Origin: Intoshia linei
Lineage: Eukaryota; Orthonectida; Rhopaluridae
Direction of reading: 5' to 3'
Assembly (NCBI GenBank): GCA_001642005.1
Contig: LWCA01000103.1
Coordinates: forward strand, 1-54,610
Length of the DNA stretch: 54,610 nucleotides
Shown here: positions 1 through 12,700 of the stretch, piece by piece
Numbering within the stretch: the stretch's first letter is position 1
Layout: the number at the start of each line of letters is the position of its first letter
Notes under the pieces: model-generated
Database searches by the model: none
What the model was told of the DNA's origin: nothing
The model's input: only the letters and a program-made list of their open reading frames with translations
Made by a program: the position numbers and the translations under genes

Positions 1-470
1 AAAATATTTCGGAAAAAAAATATATGAATACTAAAATGCTTTTTTGACCGTGAACTCGTCACTTATTCGGATTGAAATTTCTGTGTGTGTTAACAGGATA
101 CAACTGTAAAACCTGTAAATTTTTTGAAATTCTAGGGCTGTTTTCATTAAAAAAAGAAGGGTAATTTGGGGTTTTGGCCCTGAAGATAACATTTTTGAAA
201 TTTAAATTTATGATAATGTTTATAATTTTAAAATCCGTATTAGCGTATATATTTTTTTAAATTTTCCAACTCGTTTGATTTTCAAAAAAAGGGATCAATT
301 TGGGTTTTTGACCCGTAAGATGTGAGTTTGGGAGGTTGAAATTTATCTCATTATACGTACCGGGAAAAACTGTAATTGAAATGTAGACTTTATAAAATTC
401 TAAGACGGGTAGGTATTTAAATAAAGCTGAACACACACACAAACAAAAATCGCGTAGCATATTATATAAT
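1..470 (+). repeat. Interspersed repeat R1, plus-orientation copy
   Basis: Nearly collinear with 49005-49450 and, in reverse complement, with 32480-32930. It is built of degenerate modules of roughly 110-120 bp. Each carries a 'gaccgt(g)aa' core, a short run resembling 'ggtaatttggggttttg', and a 'aaattctagggctgtt' run. No coding capacity is visible; ORFs here are incidental. Confidence 0.75.
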
Positions 471-923
471 TTTTTATATAATATTGAGTATGGAAATATT
501 TTTACATTTTATCTTACAATTTAAAATTTTTGGATCGCGATATTTTATGTTCATGAGGGGTCGCGAGCACAAAAAGGTATATATATGTATGCACTGCTAT
601 ATATGTATCGCTCTAACAATACATCACCCAAATGAATGTTGGTGAACTGAATGTTTCCGAAGGTTCAAAATAAATCATATAAAAGTGGTAGGAAAATTGT
701 TTTGAATTTTCCTATTCTATAACTAATTAATTAAAAAATTACGAAGCAAAGTTTATGACTATTTAATAAATAAATGAAATAACTCATTAATATAATTAAC
801 ATAATAAAATAATATGTTTTTTTTAATCATATCCATATTTTCATCCTCACTAATCCCTCTGTGGAGTTGGAATCTTCCACTGAATAATGCTGCACAAATT
901 AAATTAAATTTTATGTTTTAATT

Positions 924-1147
924 TTAACCTTTTCACTGTCTAATACTATTTTATGATGCATCACCACACGTCTGGAATTTATGTTTTAATTATTTAATGT
1001 ATTATTTTTAAATCACCTATTTGAAAATATATGAAAATAAAAGAATACCGTTTTGCAAAATTATGCTGTGTATATCATAGAATACACAGACGTGTGAAGT
1101 GAAATTGCTGTGTATAGTATAGAATACACAGACAGTAAAAGGGTTAA
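924..1147. repeat. piggyBac-like MITE flanked by TTAA
   Basis: A 216-bp segment (928-1143) is flanked on both sides by TTAA (924-927 and 1144-1147). Its ends are inverted: the left end reads CCTTTTCACTGTCT and the right end is the complement of CCCTTTTACTGTCT. TTAA target duplication plus a CCYTTT-type terminus is the piggyBac signature. Inside the right half are two tandem imperfect hairpins (about 1065-1091 and 1108-1132) sharing a 'ctgtgtat...atacacag' stem. There is no transposase, so it is non-autonomous. Confidence 0.6.
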
Positions 1148-1348
1148 TAATTATTTTTGTTAATCTAGATTTGGGTCTACACAACAAAAACCAACAAAAC
1201 GCTCGTACGAGTGACATATAACGAAGTTTTAAATGAAAGGTATTTTTTACTAAACATGATATATATTTCATCAATCCGATGATGCATTAAATTAATGTAC
1301 TATCGTATATATACCCTTTCACTTTCAATATGATAACAAATTACAACT

Positions 1349-1493
1349 GAATCGGTTCAACCAATGTGATAATTAGCACATGCTTTTAGCAATTATATTT
1401 GCTAAATTCAATGTGATATAAAATTTGTTAATAAAGTGTTACTCAATATCATCATTATGAATTTAGCTATTATCACATGGGTTGAACCGATTC
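1349..1493. repeat. Inverted repeat, about 27-bp arms (MITE or hairpin)
   Basis: The left arm (about 1349-1376, starting gaatcggttcaacc) is the reverse complement of the right arm (about 1466-1493, ending ggttgaaccgattc) with one or two mismatches. About 90 bp of AT-rich loop lies between. No target duplication was found. Confidence 0.6.
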
Positions 1494-2094
1494 GACCATT
1501 CAGACATTTAAATGGTATAGATAGGACTGAATCATAAATGTATTGCTTATTAGTAATGGTCAATTATCCTACAAAAAAATGAGAATAGAGTCTCTAAAAA
1601 TATTAAAAAATATTTTTTTAAAAAATGGAAAATTGGGTTTGTGACTCTGAAGGATGCAATTTCGGAAATGAAAGTTAGATATTAATATTACTTGCGAAAA
1701 ACTGTATTAAAATTCGATATGTTAAGTTCTGAGGTTGTTAATGTGTTAAATAAACGACAACACAGTCATACACAGACATTCGGTTTTTATATACATGTAT
1801 AATAAGTAAAAGATAACCCATACATCAATATCTATTTATATTATATAGTCTATTTTATCTTTGAACAATGTAAATTGATATTTTTAAATCTAATATAGAG
1901 TAAATCGGTCAAAATTGATATCTAGTGATAAATGTACAACAATTGAACTCAATAAAACGTTTGGAAAACTTTTCATTGCTAAATTAACAGAATCTTTTAC
2001 AAAAATGTTTGAACTTTGTACAAGTAATTATAATACATAAATGTAGTATAGTTTTATAATATATTAAAGGTCAAAATCTATTGTTTTCTTCAAG

Positions 2095-5000
2095 TTTTTA
2101 TATACACTTCTCAAATACTAAATGGTTAAATAACATTTCGTTGATTTTAAAGCATGTAAATTATGTATGCAGTTCCATGAAAACTATTGATGTCGTTATC
2201 AAAGGTATATTTTAACGTGAAAATGATGATAGTATTATTTAATTTGTTAGGAAATAGATACATGACACCAGTCATCACCTCACTAGCCCTTGTTATGATG
2301 GAAGCACAGTATAGGACTATTCAAGGATTTACTTATCTCATCGAAAAAGAAGTATTTATAGATTCAGTCAAATTTTAAAACTAACTTATTTTTTACATTT
2401 TATGTATCTATATTTTATTATATAAATATGATAGTTATATAATTTATATATTATAATAAATATTTGCTCTGTAAATTATAATTTTTTTATATTTAAATAT
2501 ATTTTTTAATTAGTGGCTGTTGGTAATGCACCCGTTTCGATCTAGTTACTATTCGAATCAAATTTCTAAAATTGTAATACATTGATACATCATTAAATTA
2601 AGATTATAGTATTGACTATATAATTATGTATAAAAATGTTAAAGTTATACCTCGTATAATCTCGCTTTGGGCACTTCCTATTATGTTAATTCATGGTATT
2701 TTTTGAAATGTATGTCAAATTAGCCTCGTTTTGGGACATTTTATATTTTTTCATTTAAGATTTTAGACTAAACTTTTACATAATTTTATGACTTCTAAGT
2801 TTCAAGGATATGTAATATTATTTATAATATCACCTAACATTGCACAATAATATTTATATAAGTAAAGGATGCTTTATATAATTAAGTTATTACAACACTT
2901 TTAAAGGTGTAGGTTGCACCGAAATTGTAAATAAAATTAATTTTTAAAAAAAATATTTTTTTTTAATTGAAGGACCGTTAATTATTTTAATTTTTTTTTA
3001 ATAAAATAGTTTTGAAATATAAAATATAAAATACTTAAGTGGTTTTTTGACCACAAATTTTCTAATTTCTTTTTTGAATATTCACTTAATAGAAATGTTT
3101 TAATGTTTAATATTATCATTTGAAACAGTTTTTATGTTAATATTATATGATGAACATTGTAGAATATATTTTAAATTGAATATTTACCAGAACTTTGATT
3201 CTTTAAACTATTTTCTTTCTAGCTATTTGAATTCCCACACTTCAAAACTTATAAACTGTTTCTTAAGATATAAATGTGAAGTATTTTTTAATAAATGAGG
3301 CCTCTTTTTAATATATAAGTGTGAAGTACTTTTATTAGTTTAGGGCCTTTTTTAATGAGTGGCCATTGGCTACAGCCCATATTGCCCATGCCTTAAAACG
3401 GCTCTGATCATGAAGACAATACATTTCACTTTCAAAAAATTATATCTTCATGATCAAAACCCCAAATTCCCCATCTTAACGTAATAAAATTCTTTTTTGT
3501 GTGTCTGTCTGTGTGTGTATTATCTTTATTTTATAAAATTTTAAAAAAATATTATTCCCAGAATTTACAAAAAAAAACACATTTCACATTTTTCCATTTA
3601 AAATAAATAACATGTTAAGTTAAAAGTTAAGCTTTCATGTTCAAAAACGCAATTTACTATATAAACCTTTTTTTAGTGAAATTATTTCATTAACAAAAAA
3701 AATTTGATATAATTAATGATCCTAAAATTGAGATTATGTCATTAAACGTTTGGGACCAACTCCTTTAAAGGATTGGTAATAGTTTATCATTTTTAGTATC
3801 ATTTTTATGCAGGATTTAATTTTTTTGATATAATTAAAATGTTAGCCTTAAATAGAGCTAGGTGCTGTTTGTACGATGTACAAAACAGTTAATCTAGTTA
3901 CTTTATACAACTAACGATATTTACAGCAATTAATAATTCATTTAATAAAAATGCAGTTTTATCATACTTCGATTTACGAAATTTTCAAAATAAGGTACCC
4001 CAAAACGAGGTTATACTGTATAAATAATAACTAATGAAAAATGCTACTGCGTTTGTTTGCTACACGTTTTTGTCAAAAAGTAAAAATCGAGAAGCTTATA
4101 AAAAGAGATTTGTATGAAAGGTTTTCTTATCAATATTTTTATTCAAACATGATTCTCTCAATTTAAATAAATTGCCTCGGAGAGCCAACAGTCAAATTGA
4201 ATATATATGGCTTTAAAAATTTTTGGATCCTCTATCGATTGTTTAATCCTGTGGTTGTCAAATTTTTTTGTTTTAGTATTTCCCTATATCTCGACTAAAA
4301 AAATTTTCCCACCAAACAAAAAATTTTTCTGATATCACCTATCGATTTAAAATATTAGAATATGACCCATAGACCTATGCACGACCCGTTAAATGTAATA
4401 TATAATTACTTAGTCGCGTTTTCAAGATAAAACAAATACAGTACATGGTACTATATGTCATAATAAAAAAATGAAATAACTTAACTATATTTTCATTTTT
4501 AGAAACCTATATTCCTTGTATTTATCGATTGTCTTCATCAATTAATAAACCAGTACTCATCAAAATTTGAATATAACGTATATTTTTTGATTATGATTTG
4601 GGATTCTATATCTAGTGGATTACACATTGAATACAACTGTGACAGTTTCGAAGATTTGACAAAACAAATAAATAATTTAAATATGCTAAATGAAAACCAA
4701 GCAGAGAGTCTACGCAGAAGAGCACATGAATTGAACATAAAAAGTGAAAAATATATAACCTATCCAAAATTATTCAGTCTAACAGAACGATTTTCTCCAA
4801 AGCAGATACTGTTGTTTAAAAATCCATTGTACATATTAACATTGTACGAAACTGAACTCAGCCTCGTAAATAAAAGTAGAAATAATTCAAACCTTAGTTT
4901 AGGATCTAAACAACAAGTGAAGAAACCCATCAAAGATTCGTGGATTAAACAAAATTCCTCTCAAAGTAGTTATGAATCCAAATCAACAAGTTCAGTTTCG

Positions 5001-5975
5001 CAAAACTATAGCGAAAATAAAAGTTTACATCAAAATACATCCGGAAATGAGAGTGGAGATGAAACCATATTTTTAAATAAAACTAAAAATAAACAAGCCA
5101 ATAAATTATATATTGCATCAGAAGACTACGGAGAAAAATTGAAGAATAATAATACATTGGAAGATTTTAAAAAACGTTTTCTACACAAAACTGATTTATT
5201 TAAATTACTACACATGGAAAAATTTTCAACCTACGGAAAAAGAATACAGGATGCATTTTTTAAATACGGAATTGTACGAAAAAGCGACTATGAAAATTTT
5301 TATCTACAACCAAATCGTATATATGATGGGAAAAATACTTTTTATTTATTAGCTAATGCCAATATCCCCTATTTAAAGTTTTTTTATATTTACTTTTTAC
5401 GATGGAATCCTAAGTTGCGTATACAATATTTTGAAAATGGTTTATTGTATCAGGAAATGTGTATATTATCCAATTCAATCAATGAACTTCTGAATATATT
5501 GGTAAAGAATAAATTCAAAATTTATGACCAACAAGTTCAATTGCCGAAATATAATCGAGATTTTGTCCGAAAATATTACAAAAATCAAATTACTCCAGAA
5601 ATTGAAGATAATGAACCATCATGTGGTTTGTCTAATGGGTTTCAAATTTCTCAATGCTTTTCACCAGATTTTAATAAAATACTAGATTGGAAGTGTCTTA
5701 CTGGCTTTCCCATTAAAACCACCTCAGCTTTTCCATTTTTATGTCCAATGGAGCGAGATATTCATAGTACTATAACGGCTGTAAAGTATAATGCACCAAC
5801 ATTCATAAAACAGGAACATAATCCCTATTCTGGACATGTTAGGAGCCTGTCTAATATCAACAAAAAACAATACATTTTAAAATCATGTGTTATCCAAGAA
5901 AATCTTCCAAACGAATTTCCTCAAAACAGTTCTAATCTTAATAAACTTGAAAATAAACAAAATTATGATTTGTAA
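2095..5975 (+). CDS. Myotubularin-family protein, catalytically inactive (3' part of gene)
   Basis: Exons 2095-2204, 2251-2351, 2514-2573 and 4503-5975 join in phase. The phosphatase fold is followed closely: a 'WLNNISLIL' segment, then 'TSLALVMMEAQYRTIQGF' and 'LIEKE', 'WLLVMHPF', then 'FLVFIDCLHQL' and 'KFEYNVYFLI', and near the C-terminus 'YFLRWNP' followed by a helical stretch. This order is the hallmark of myotubularins, lipid 3-phosphatases of phosphoinositides. The catalytic loop C-x5-R is replaced by 'VVIKGNRYMTPV', lacking the cysteine and the DGWDR context, so the protein should be a pseudophosphatase, like the MTMR9/10/12 branches. The last exon contains a Ser/Asn-rich insertion (about 4870-5090) before the RWNP segment. 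The PH-GRAM half and its exons were not found; they may lie upstream of the window. Paralog identity is not certain. Confidence 0.82.
3190..3418 (-). repeat. hAT MITE fragment in myotubularin intron
   Basis: The right end, 'gccttaaaacggctctg' near 3400-3415, is the inverted match of the 5' terminus of the element at 29218-29620, and the interior also matches it in reverse orientation. The other terminus is not recognisable, so this is a truncated copy. Confidence 0.6.
3420..3906 (-). repeat. Composite repeat (R1 part plus R2 terminus)
   Basis: Reverse-orientation R1 modules (about 3430-3640) run into the R2 part, with 'ccaactcctttaaagga' near 3755 and the terminal 'gagctaggtgctgtttgtac' near 3856. 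The same order is seen at 13290-14345 and, inverted, at 18965-19700 and 32095-32330. Confidence 0.6.
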
Positions 5976-6204
5976 ATTTCTTATTTGTCAGTAAAATTAT
6001 ATATTTTGTACACATTAAAGTTACACCTAGTCAATAATCAGTGATTATAATCATCACGAGTTGTTATTGTTTCGTCAAAATATCTAAAAATAAAAACCGG
6101 GTTTTTTCATGGTTAAATTTCCATGATAAATATATTTTTACCAAAATTCAAAATCACAAATCTCTAATTCAGTTTAAATTTAATTTAAGGTGAAATGACC
6201 GTTG

Positions 6205-6375
6205 TGTGATGAACAATTTTGGGAACCACTCCTTTAAAGAATTTTAAAGAGTGAATAATATCGTTGGTAAGTAAGATTTTATTATTGAATTTTTTTCTAG
6301 AATTAACAAAATCCACTCTCGACAGAGCTAGGTACTGGTTTGTACGAAATACATAACTTTCAAGCTAGTAAAATA
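6205..6375 (-). repeat. R2 terminus of the composite repeat, abutting the channel stop codon
   Basis: Contains 'accactcctttaaaga' and 'gacagagctaggtactg', shared with the copies at 3750-3905 and 14140-14345. It ends about 12 bp from the stop codon of the DEG/ENaC gene, so the channel mRNA 3' end probably lies within the element. Confidence 0.55.
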
Positions 6376-6386
6376 TATTTTATTAG

Positions 6387-6700
6387 TTAAAATTTAATTA
6401 TTTGTATAACATCATCATTTGTGCATATTTTTATGTCCGATTGACGAATTATACTACGACGTCGAAGTGCATCATCATAGAATGAAACTTTTCGTTCTGA
6501 ATTTGCTATTGATAGCTCATTATCATTGTTTTTTTTTGAATTTGATTTTGAATCATCTTTGACGGGTGGCTTATATGATGATCTCAAAGTTAAGCCATAC
6601 ATGTATATCTTGAATATGAGCATGCATATAAAGTCCATTATTTCAAAGAGTGATAAAACTGAAAGACCTGTAAACAGTCCTGCATAACCACCCATTTCAC
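6387..6700 (-). CDS. Terminal exon: TM2 and cytoplasmic tail of the DEG/ENaC channel
   Basis: Encodes 'SEMGGYAGLFTGLSVLSLFE', the TM2 signature with the G-x-S selectivity region read here as G-L-S. A hydrophobic stretch follows, then a tail of about 75 residues rich in Lys/Ser/Asn with a basic 'RRRS' patch. Acceptor acattttag. The stop lies 12 bp from an R2 repeat. Confidence 0.88.
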
Positions 6701-9700
6701 CTAAAATGTATTTATAAAGATTTTGAATTAAGCCACTAGCTTTATTAACTTAAATCTAATCAAAATTACTAAATCACGAAAATCTTAGAAAAATAGCAAG
6801 TTTACCAAATTTAAAAAAATACACACTGATGAGTTTGCAACTATTTGAGTTATCCCAAACTTATACATAATTTTATGTGTTATGCTACATACATAACTTA
6901 TTTATCAAGTAAAAGTTGATTAAAATGTGTCTGTGTGTAACCATTTATTGAGATGGCTGATAGTCCGAAAGATGAGACCTTTACGGTCAAAACCTAAATT
7001 ACCCCTAATATTTATATTTAAAAAAAAACACAAATTCTCAGACATTTTTTTAAATCATTACATTACCATAAATTTTTGAAAACTAAATTATAAAATCTTA
7101 CTTAAAAATACATCTATTCCATATCCAGGTGATTGCACAACCGTTTGCTTTCTGAATTGTTTAAAGTAAATGTCAATTTTCATAAAATTTCGACTAAATA
7201 AATAATTATATTATTTAAAATATTTTGTGGAGACCGTGAGATTCAAATAAAATTTAAAAATAATTTTATCAATTTTTGTTTAATTTTATTGGAGAATTTT
7301 TAATAATTATTACAGTTTCCAGATGTTTGAAATTTACCCGAAACCTAGAAGACTGCTACATTATTATTTAAAAAATCCTACTTTTATCCCACCTTTAATA
7401 AAATTTAATAAAAACTACCATTTCAAACCCTCAGGTAAAAATTGATTTTGCCTAATTTAATCATACCCAACATAAAAATCCAATTTTACCAACCATTAAG
7501 CAAAAAATCTGATTTTTGACAAAAATTTTATAAGAAACCTAAAAAAAATTTAATTTACTTTAATGGAAAAATCCCCTTTTTCCAATATTTTTTTCAAAAT
7601 ATGATTTTATCAATGTTTAAGAAAATATCGTCTGTTTCCAATATTTTTTAAAAAAATATAATTTTACCAACAATTAATGAAAAAATCTCAATTTTTCCAA
7701 TATTTTAATATTTATAATATCTTATGAGAAAAACCTTTAATTTTTTCATAAACATTTTATATTTCATGTTCCCATTGGGATACAAAAATATTTTGAAATA
7801 AGGGTTCGTACACTATTTGGATCGGAAATCACTGCTCTAGAGAATAGACGTCACCGAACCTACCAATTTTGAAACTCCAAAAAATCAAAAATAGATCCCA
7901 AACAAAATTTTTGCAAATGATGGGTTATGGTATATACTAGAGTTCTGCATCGGATCGTGTTGAGGTGATACATGTACGTGTATGTAACAACCAAAGGAAA
8001 AATTTTAGTCCGAAACACGATACAAACACGAAATATGAAAAATCCTTCAACACGATTAAAATTTAATCAAAAATTAATTAAATTAAAGATTAGTTAGTTG
8101 AAAAACTTTAAACACGAAATATAAAAAAATTTCAACACGATCCGAAGTTCGTGTTCGTGACCAATTTTTTGAGGGTCAGGAGTCCTGACTCAGCACTTAA
8201 ATCCTAAATTTGATACACTTATAAATTTTTATAATGCGGAATTTGGAAAAATCAGCATCTAATTTACAAAAATTTCTCGTCTCTCGTTACAGTAGATTCG
8301 ACTCTGCTCGGATAAGCACATTCTTTTCGAATAGCGTTTAATAATAATAATAATAAACTAATATAACGTAATCAGGGTTGTGTAGAGGAGTTGGGGCATA
8401 TTTCCAGGTTTACAATCATGGGCCTACTTAAATTTATTAATAGGTAATGATTAAAAATTTATTAAGTATACCAAAATTATCGTAAAATAAAATGATCTAT
8501 TAACAGTCGTATTGATTATTTTTAATTTTTAGATAATGAACAATCGATAAAGCAATGTTTAGAGGTCGCATGTTTTAAAAAAATTTGTTAGGGGCCTACT
8601 CCTGGCTCTCCACGACCCTGAACGTAACTTGCAAGCCTGATAACTCGATATAAAAAATTTGTATTTTTCAAACTAAAGGGTGTAAATAATATCGAAATAG
8701 ACTAAACAATAACAAGTTTATCATGATCTGGATACAATCTTATGATGCATCGTAAGTTTAGATTCGCATAATACCATATTACATTTTTGCACAAGATTTT
8801 CGAAAAAATCGACACACTAATGTGCAGTTTCTGTATTAAATTCACAATGTAAATATTAATAGGAAATGTCAATAATAAATAGAACTTACGATATAAAATT
8901 GGCATCGAGAGCAATTTTTTTGAAGTAATCATTATACGAGAAACCAATTTTAACAAATCTAGAGGTAATAATTTCTTCAACAGAACTAAGTTCATTAGAA
9001 AAACTATTGAGAAGAAGGTTGATTTTATCGGTATAAAGAGTCAGAGATTCCAAAATGATATATTGTGCATTCTCTAGAAAGTCATCTAGCGGTGTTTCTC
9101 TCAACCAAATGGACCACAATGGAACTTCCTCGTCAACATTATACTTGGTAGTGTCTTCTAAACTAGGAGAAATTTTGTTCCAAATCATGAGCTCTGTTAT
9201 ATCCGAATAAAAATACCCTGAACCATGATACTTTTCCAATTCACTTAAATTTTCCAACGCATTCATGTACCCTTCAGAAATGACGTGAATTATATCATTA
9301 ATGGAATTGATAAATTTATAAATTGTTGTAACCATAGATAATTTCAGATCTTTGACAGAATTATACCCATTTTCTGCATAATTATCGGTTATAAAATGTG
9401 TCATTATATCTACTTTGTTGTAATAAGAATGTGAATATCCCTGTATTTTATCCAATAAAATTCTGTACGCAGAAAATAAATCTTCTTTAACATTTTTAAC
9501 AGACATAGACGGTTTAGCATTTTTTATGGCATATTCTACATTTTTAAAATTATTTTCTTGGTCCATTTTAATGGAATTGAGTTTATTGATGTATTCGTAT
9601 AGACAAGAATCTACCTTTGGATATAATGTATAATACATACTGCTCAGTATAAAATAATCCATATAGTTTTTCTTGTTTGTAACTTTTGATAGGTTGATTA

Positions 9701-12700
9701 GTGTAGTTGAAATTGTACCAAACAAATTTGTATGATTTCTCATGACCATTTTGCAATCCTCCATAATGAAGAATTTTAGTGGTAGGTATTTTAAAATGTT
9801 ACGATTTTCATATTTTAAATCTATCTTTAATTTTACATTATTTTTTTCTAAAAACACCTCAGAGTTGTATTCATCCATCAAGTTTTTACCTATCGAAATT
9901 TTTGCTAGGATTTCTTCGATTAGCACAGGTAAAACTTTATCTTTTTTCAAGTTGGTGTTTATAATATTTTTAGATATTAAATCTATCTTTTTCAGATAAT
10001 CCCAAATTTCATCACGATACAGTTTGATAACATGCAATCTATCTGCATACATTTTTTGAAAAGTGTATATTGATTTATCCACGTCTAAATTGATGTATTC
10101 GACATCGTTTTTGTAAATATTCATTAAAGTAATCATGTTGAGCCATAATTGATACACTTCAGATGATTTTGCGTCTTCTCCGCCCATTTGACGCACTAAA
10201 CCAATGAATCGTTCAAACCTGTTTTTCATGTCTGTCATGAGAAGTAGTAAATCAGCAAACGTATCACCTTTTATTCTATCTGATGTGTCGATTGCCTTAT
10301 TGTATTTGGCTCTTAATTCATCTTTTCCGTCTTGTAATATTGTATTCACGCTATTTTCAGACAACGCGGCGTACGATAGACTTGTCTCATAACTTATCTG
10401 CTTGCACGGTTTCGGGCATATACATGTTGTATTTTTCGATTTTTTCGAAAAAGGTAAGATACAATCGTAAACTTGTCTCAGATTACAAGTATCCACTCGA
10501 TAAGTTTCATTAATGTTTGGCGGCATGTAAGCATCTCTGCATTTACATTCCTTGACTAAATTTATAGTTTCACAGTCCCTCGTACAACCGGATAAACTGT
10601 AATAATCGTAGTGAGTAAGATTTTTTGTGCCACACGTGTCCCACGGTTCCGGCAAATTGGAATTTTCATGCATTAAAACCCCTGACAATGCATGTGTGCC
10701 TGGTGAGATTGCAAACCCTAAATCTCTAATTCTAGGAATTTCATCTGAACCATGCAAAATAAGTTTGACACCTGCATCAGAATTCAAACCTCTCATATAT
10801 TCGTATTGTTCAATATTCAGTGTCAAACTAAGACCAAATTGAACTCCTGATTCAGCTGTTTTATTGTTTTCCAGTATAAACGTGTAGCATCGACCATAAT
10901 CGGTTTGTATCGGCAAAAAATTTGAAAAATTACATGGCATTCCTTGCCACGTACACCCGAAAACCATATCCTTCAATTGATGCGACGTTTTATTATATAT
11001 TTCTTGCAAGGGCATAAAATGAATTTGTTCAGAATATTTCCATTTTGGTATAGGTACATTCTCCATCTTTAAATCCTGATCAACGACAATTGATTTTTCT
11101 GCATACAGAGTACTGTTTTTACAGTTTGCATATATTTCATCGTCGAAATAAGCACAATTACTAATTTTATCGCACATAAATTCTACTGGTATACAAGACA
11201 TGGTTCCAGAACAAGCCACGTTATCATATGCGCATTTTTGAGGTTTACATTTACCGGGATTCAGATTTAAATCATCTATGGACGCACTGAATCCTTCTCC
11301 GTATAAACTTATGGAAAGTTTATATTTCCCTTGTGGAACTGTAAACTGGCCTTTTAGCCAATAATCAGTGTGAATTGCACGTATCTCCCATTGTGTGATT
11401 GAATTGTTATAGTAAAATTCCATTCCTAATTTGTTTTTCAAGTCATAAATGTTATAAATTTCATCCTTTGTCAAATTTGTTGTATTTGCGTTTGAATAAT
11501 TACTGTACATATAAAGGGTATCATTAAAATTTTCTTTTATTGTGTTCTTTTTATTAGTATACAAATTAAATCTTAAATAGGCATATGTATTTGGAGTTAT
11601 GCGTTTCATGTTGTAGTAGAATGTCAAGCATTTAGGCGTGTCAATTTCTACAAATTTATTGGTTGTTATTTCCAAATCGTACTTTTTGTTTTTATCCAAC
11701 ATGGTTGATATGTAATATCCTCCTAAATTATTTTTTATATAGGTATACTTATATTTAAGTTCACTGTTATTCCGCATCCTGGTCATGACGGGGAGAACGA
11801 ACAAGGCGTTGCGAAATTTTAGGAAATGAAAATTTTAAGACCTACAAAAATTCGTCCCTCTATTATCTCATTCATCCAAAATAAGCATTTCAAAAATTAT
11901 ATTTTTGAGTATTATAAATATGGTGTGTGTCTACTGTAGTAATAAAAAATTTGGCAGAGACAAGTGGTCCCTCTTATGAATCACTAGATTATGTGTAAAT
12001 GTTTATACGTGTAGCAAAAATACTTTGTAAAATAAAATTACTTGGATTACTATTATCGGATTGTGGACTTTTAATACGCAGCCAAGAATTTGTGGAATTG
12101 ATAAATCCAAAATTGCACAAAAATTCATTGTTAAAATTACAGTTGAAACTCTTGAATTTTTCTTGAACTAAATAAGTTTATTTACAGTTACTTAATTTAA
12201 AAACATAAGGAATGACTGGAACCTGGTCTAATCCTTATTTTATTGCAATAAATGATCCAACACTCACAATAAAATAATGATTTGATATGTATTTGATATT
12301 ATCTGTTATTAAACTTTAATAACAGACAAAAAAGACAAATTAAAATAAAAATAACTAATTAATTTACATTTCTTTAATTTAAAGACATGTTATAATAATA
12401 CTGTTTTTATTTATTGTATTGATGTTAGTACGATAGGTATAGTATTATATGTTTATTATTATTATTTAATTAACCTGAATTGATATGTTTCTTATAAGAC
12501 GTAGTTTTAGTAAACAGCAAGATGTCGGCAATTTTAACAACTCCATAAGTTGATTGATAAATAAATTTAAAAACAAGTCGTATCTCCCCGGCTTCCAATT
12601 TAATATTTGATTTGTGCCATGAAGCTTCAGAATCAGCAAATTTGACAGTAAATAAATGAATTTCTTCTTTAGTAGATTCATCAATTGATGCGATTTCCAT

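Noticed and set aside
1991-2023. Possible extra myotubularin exon (reads SFTKMFELCT) before 2095.
   Set aside because: It resembles the expected upstream segment but ends in phase 1 while the 2095 exon needs phase 2; no alternative donor fits.
2525-2575. tRNA-like 'ttcgaatc' B-box resemblance.
   Set aside because: No cloverleaf or A box; the stretch is a coding exon of the myotubularin gene.
9742-10842. Several plus-strand ORFs of 60-85 codons inside the channel's large exon.
   Set aside because: They are antisense shadows of the conserved minus-strand coding sequence with no start context or homology.
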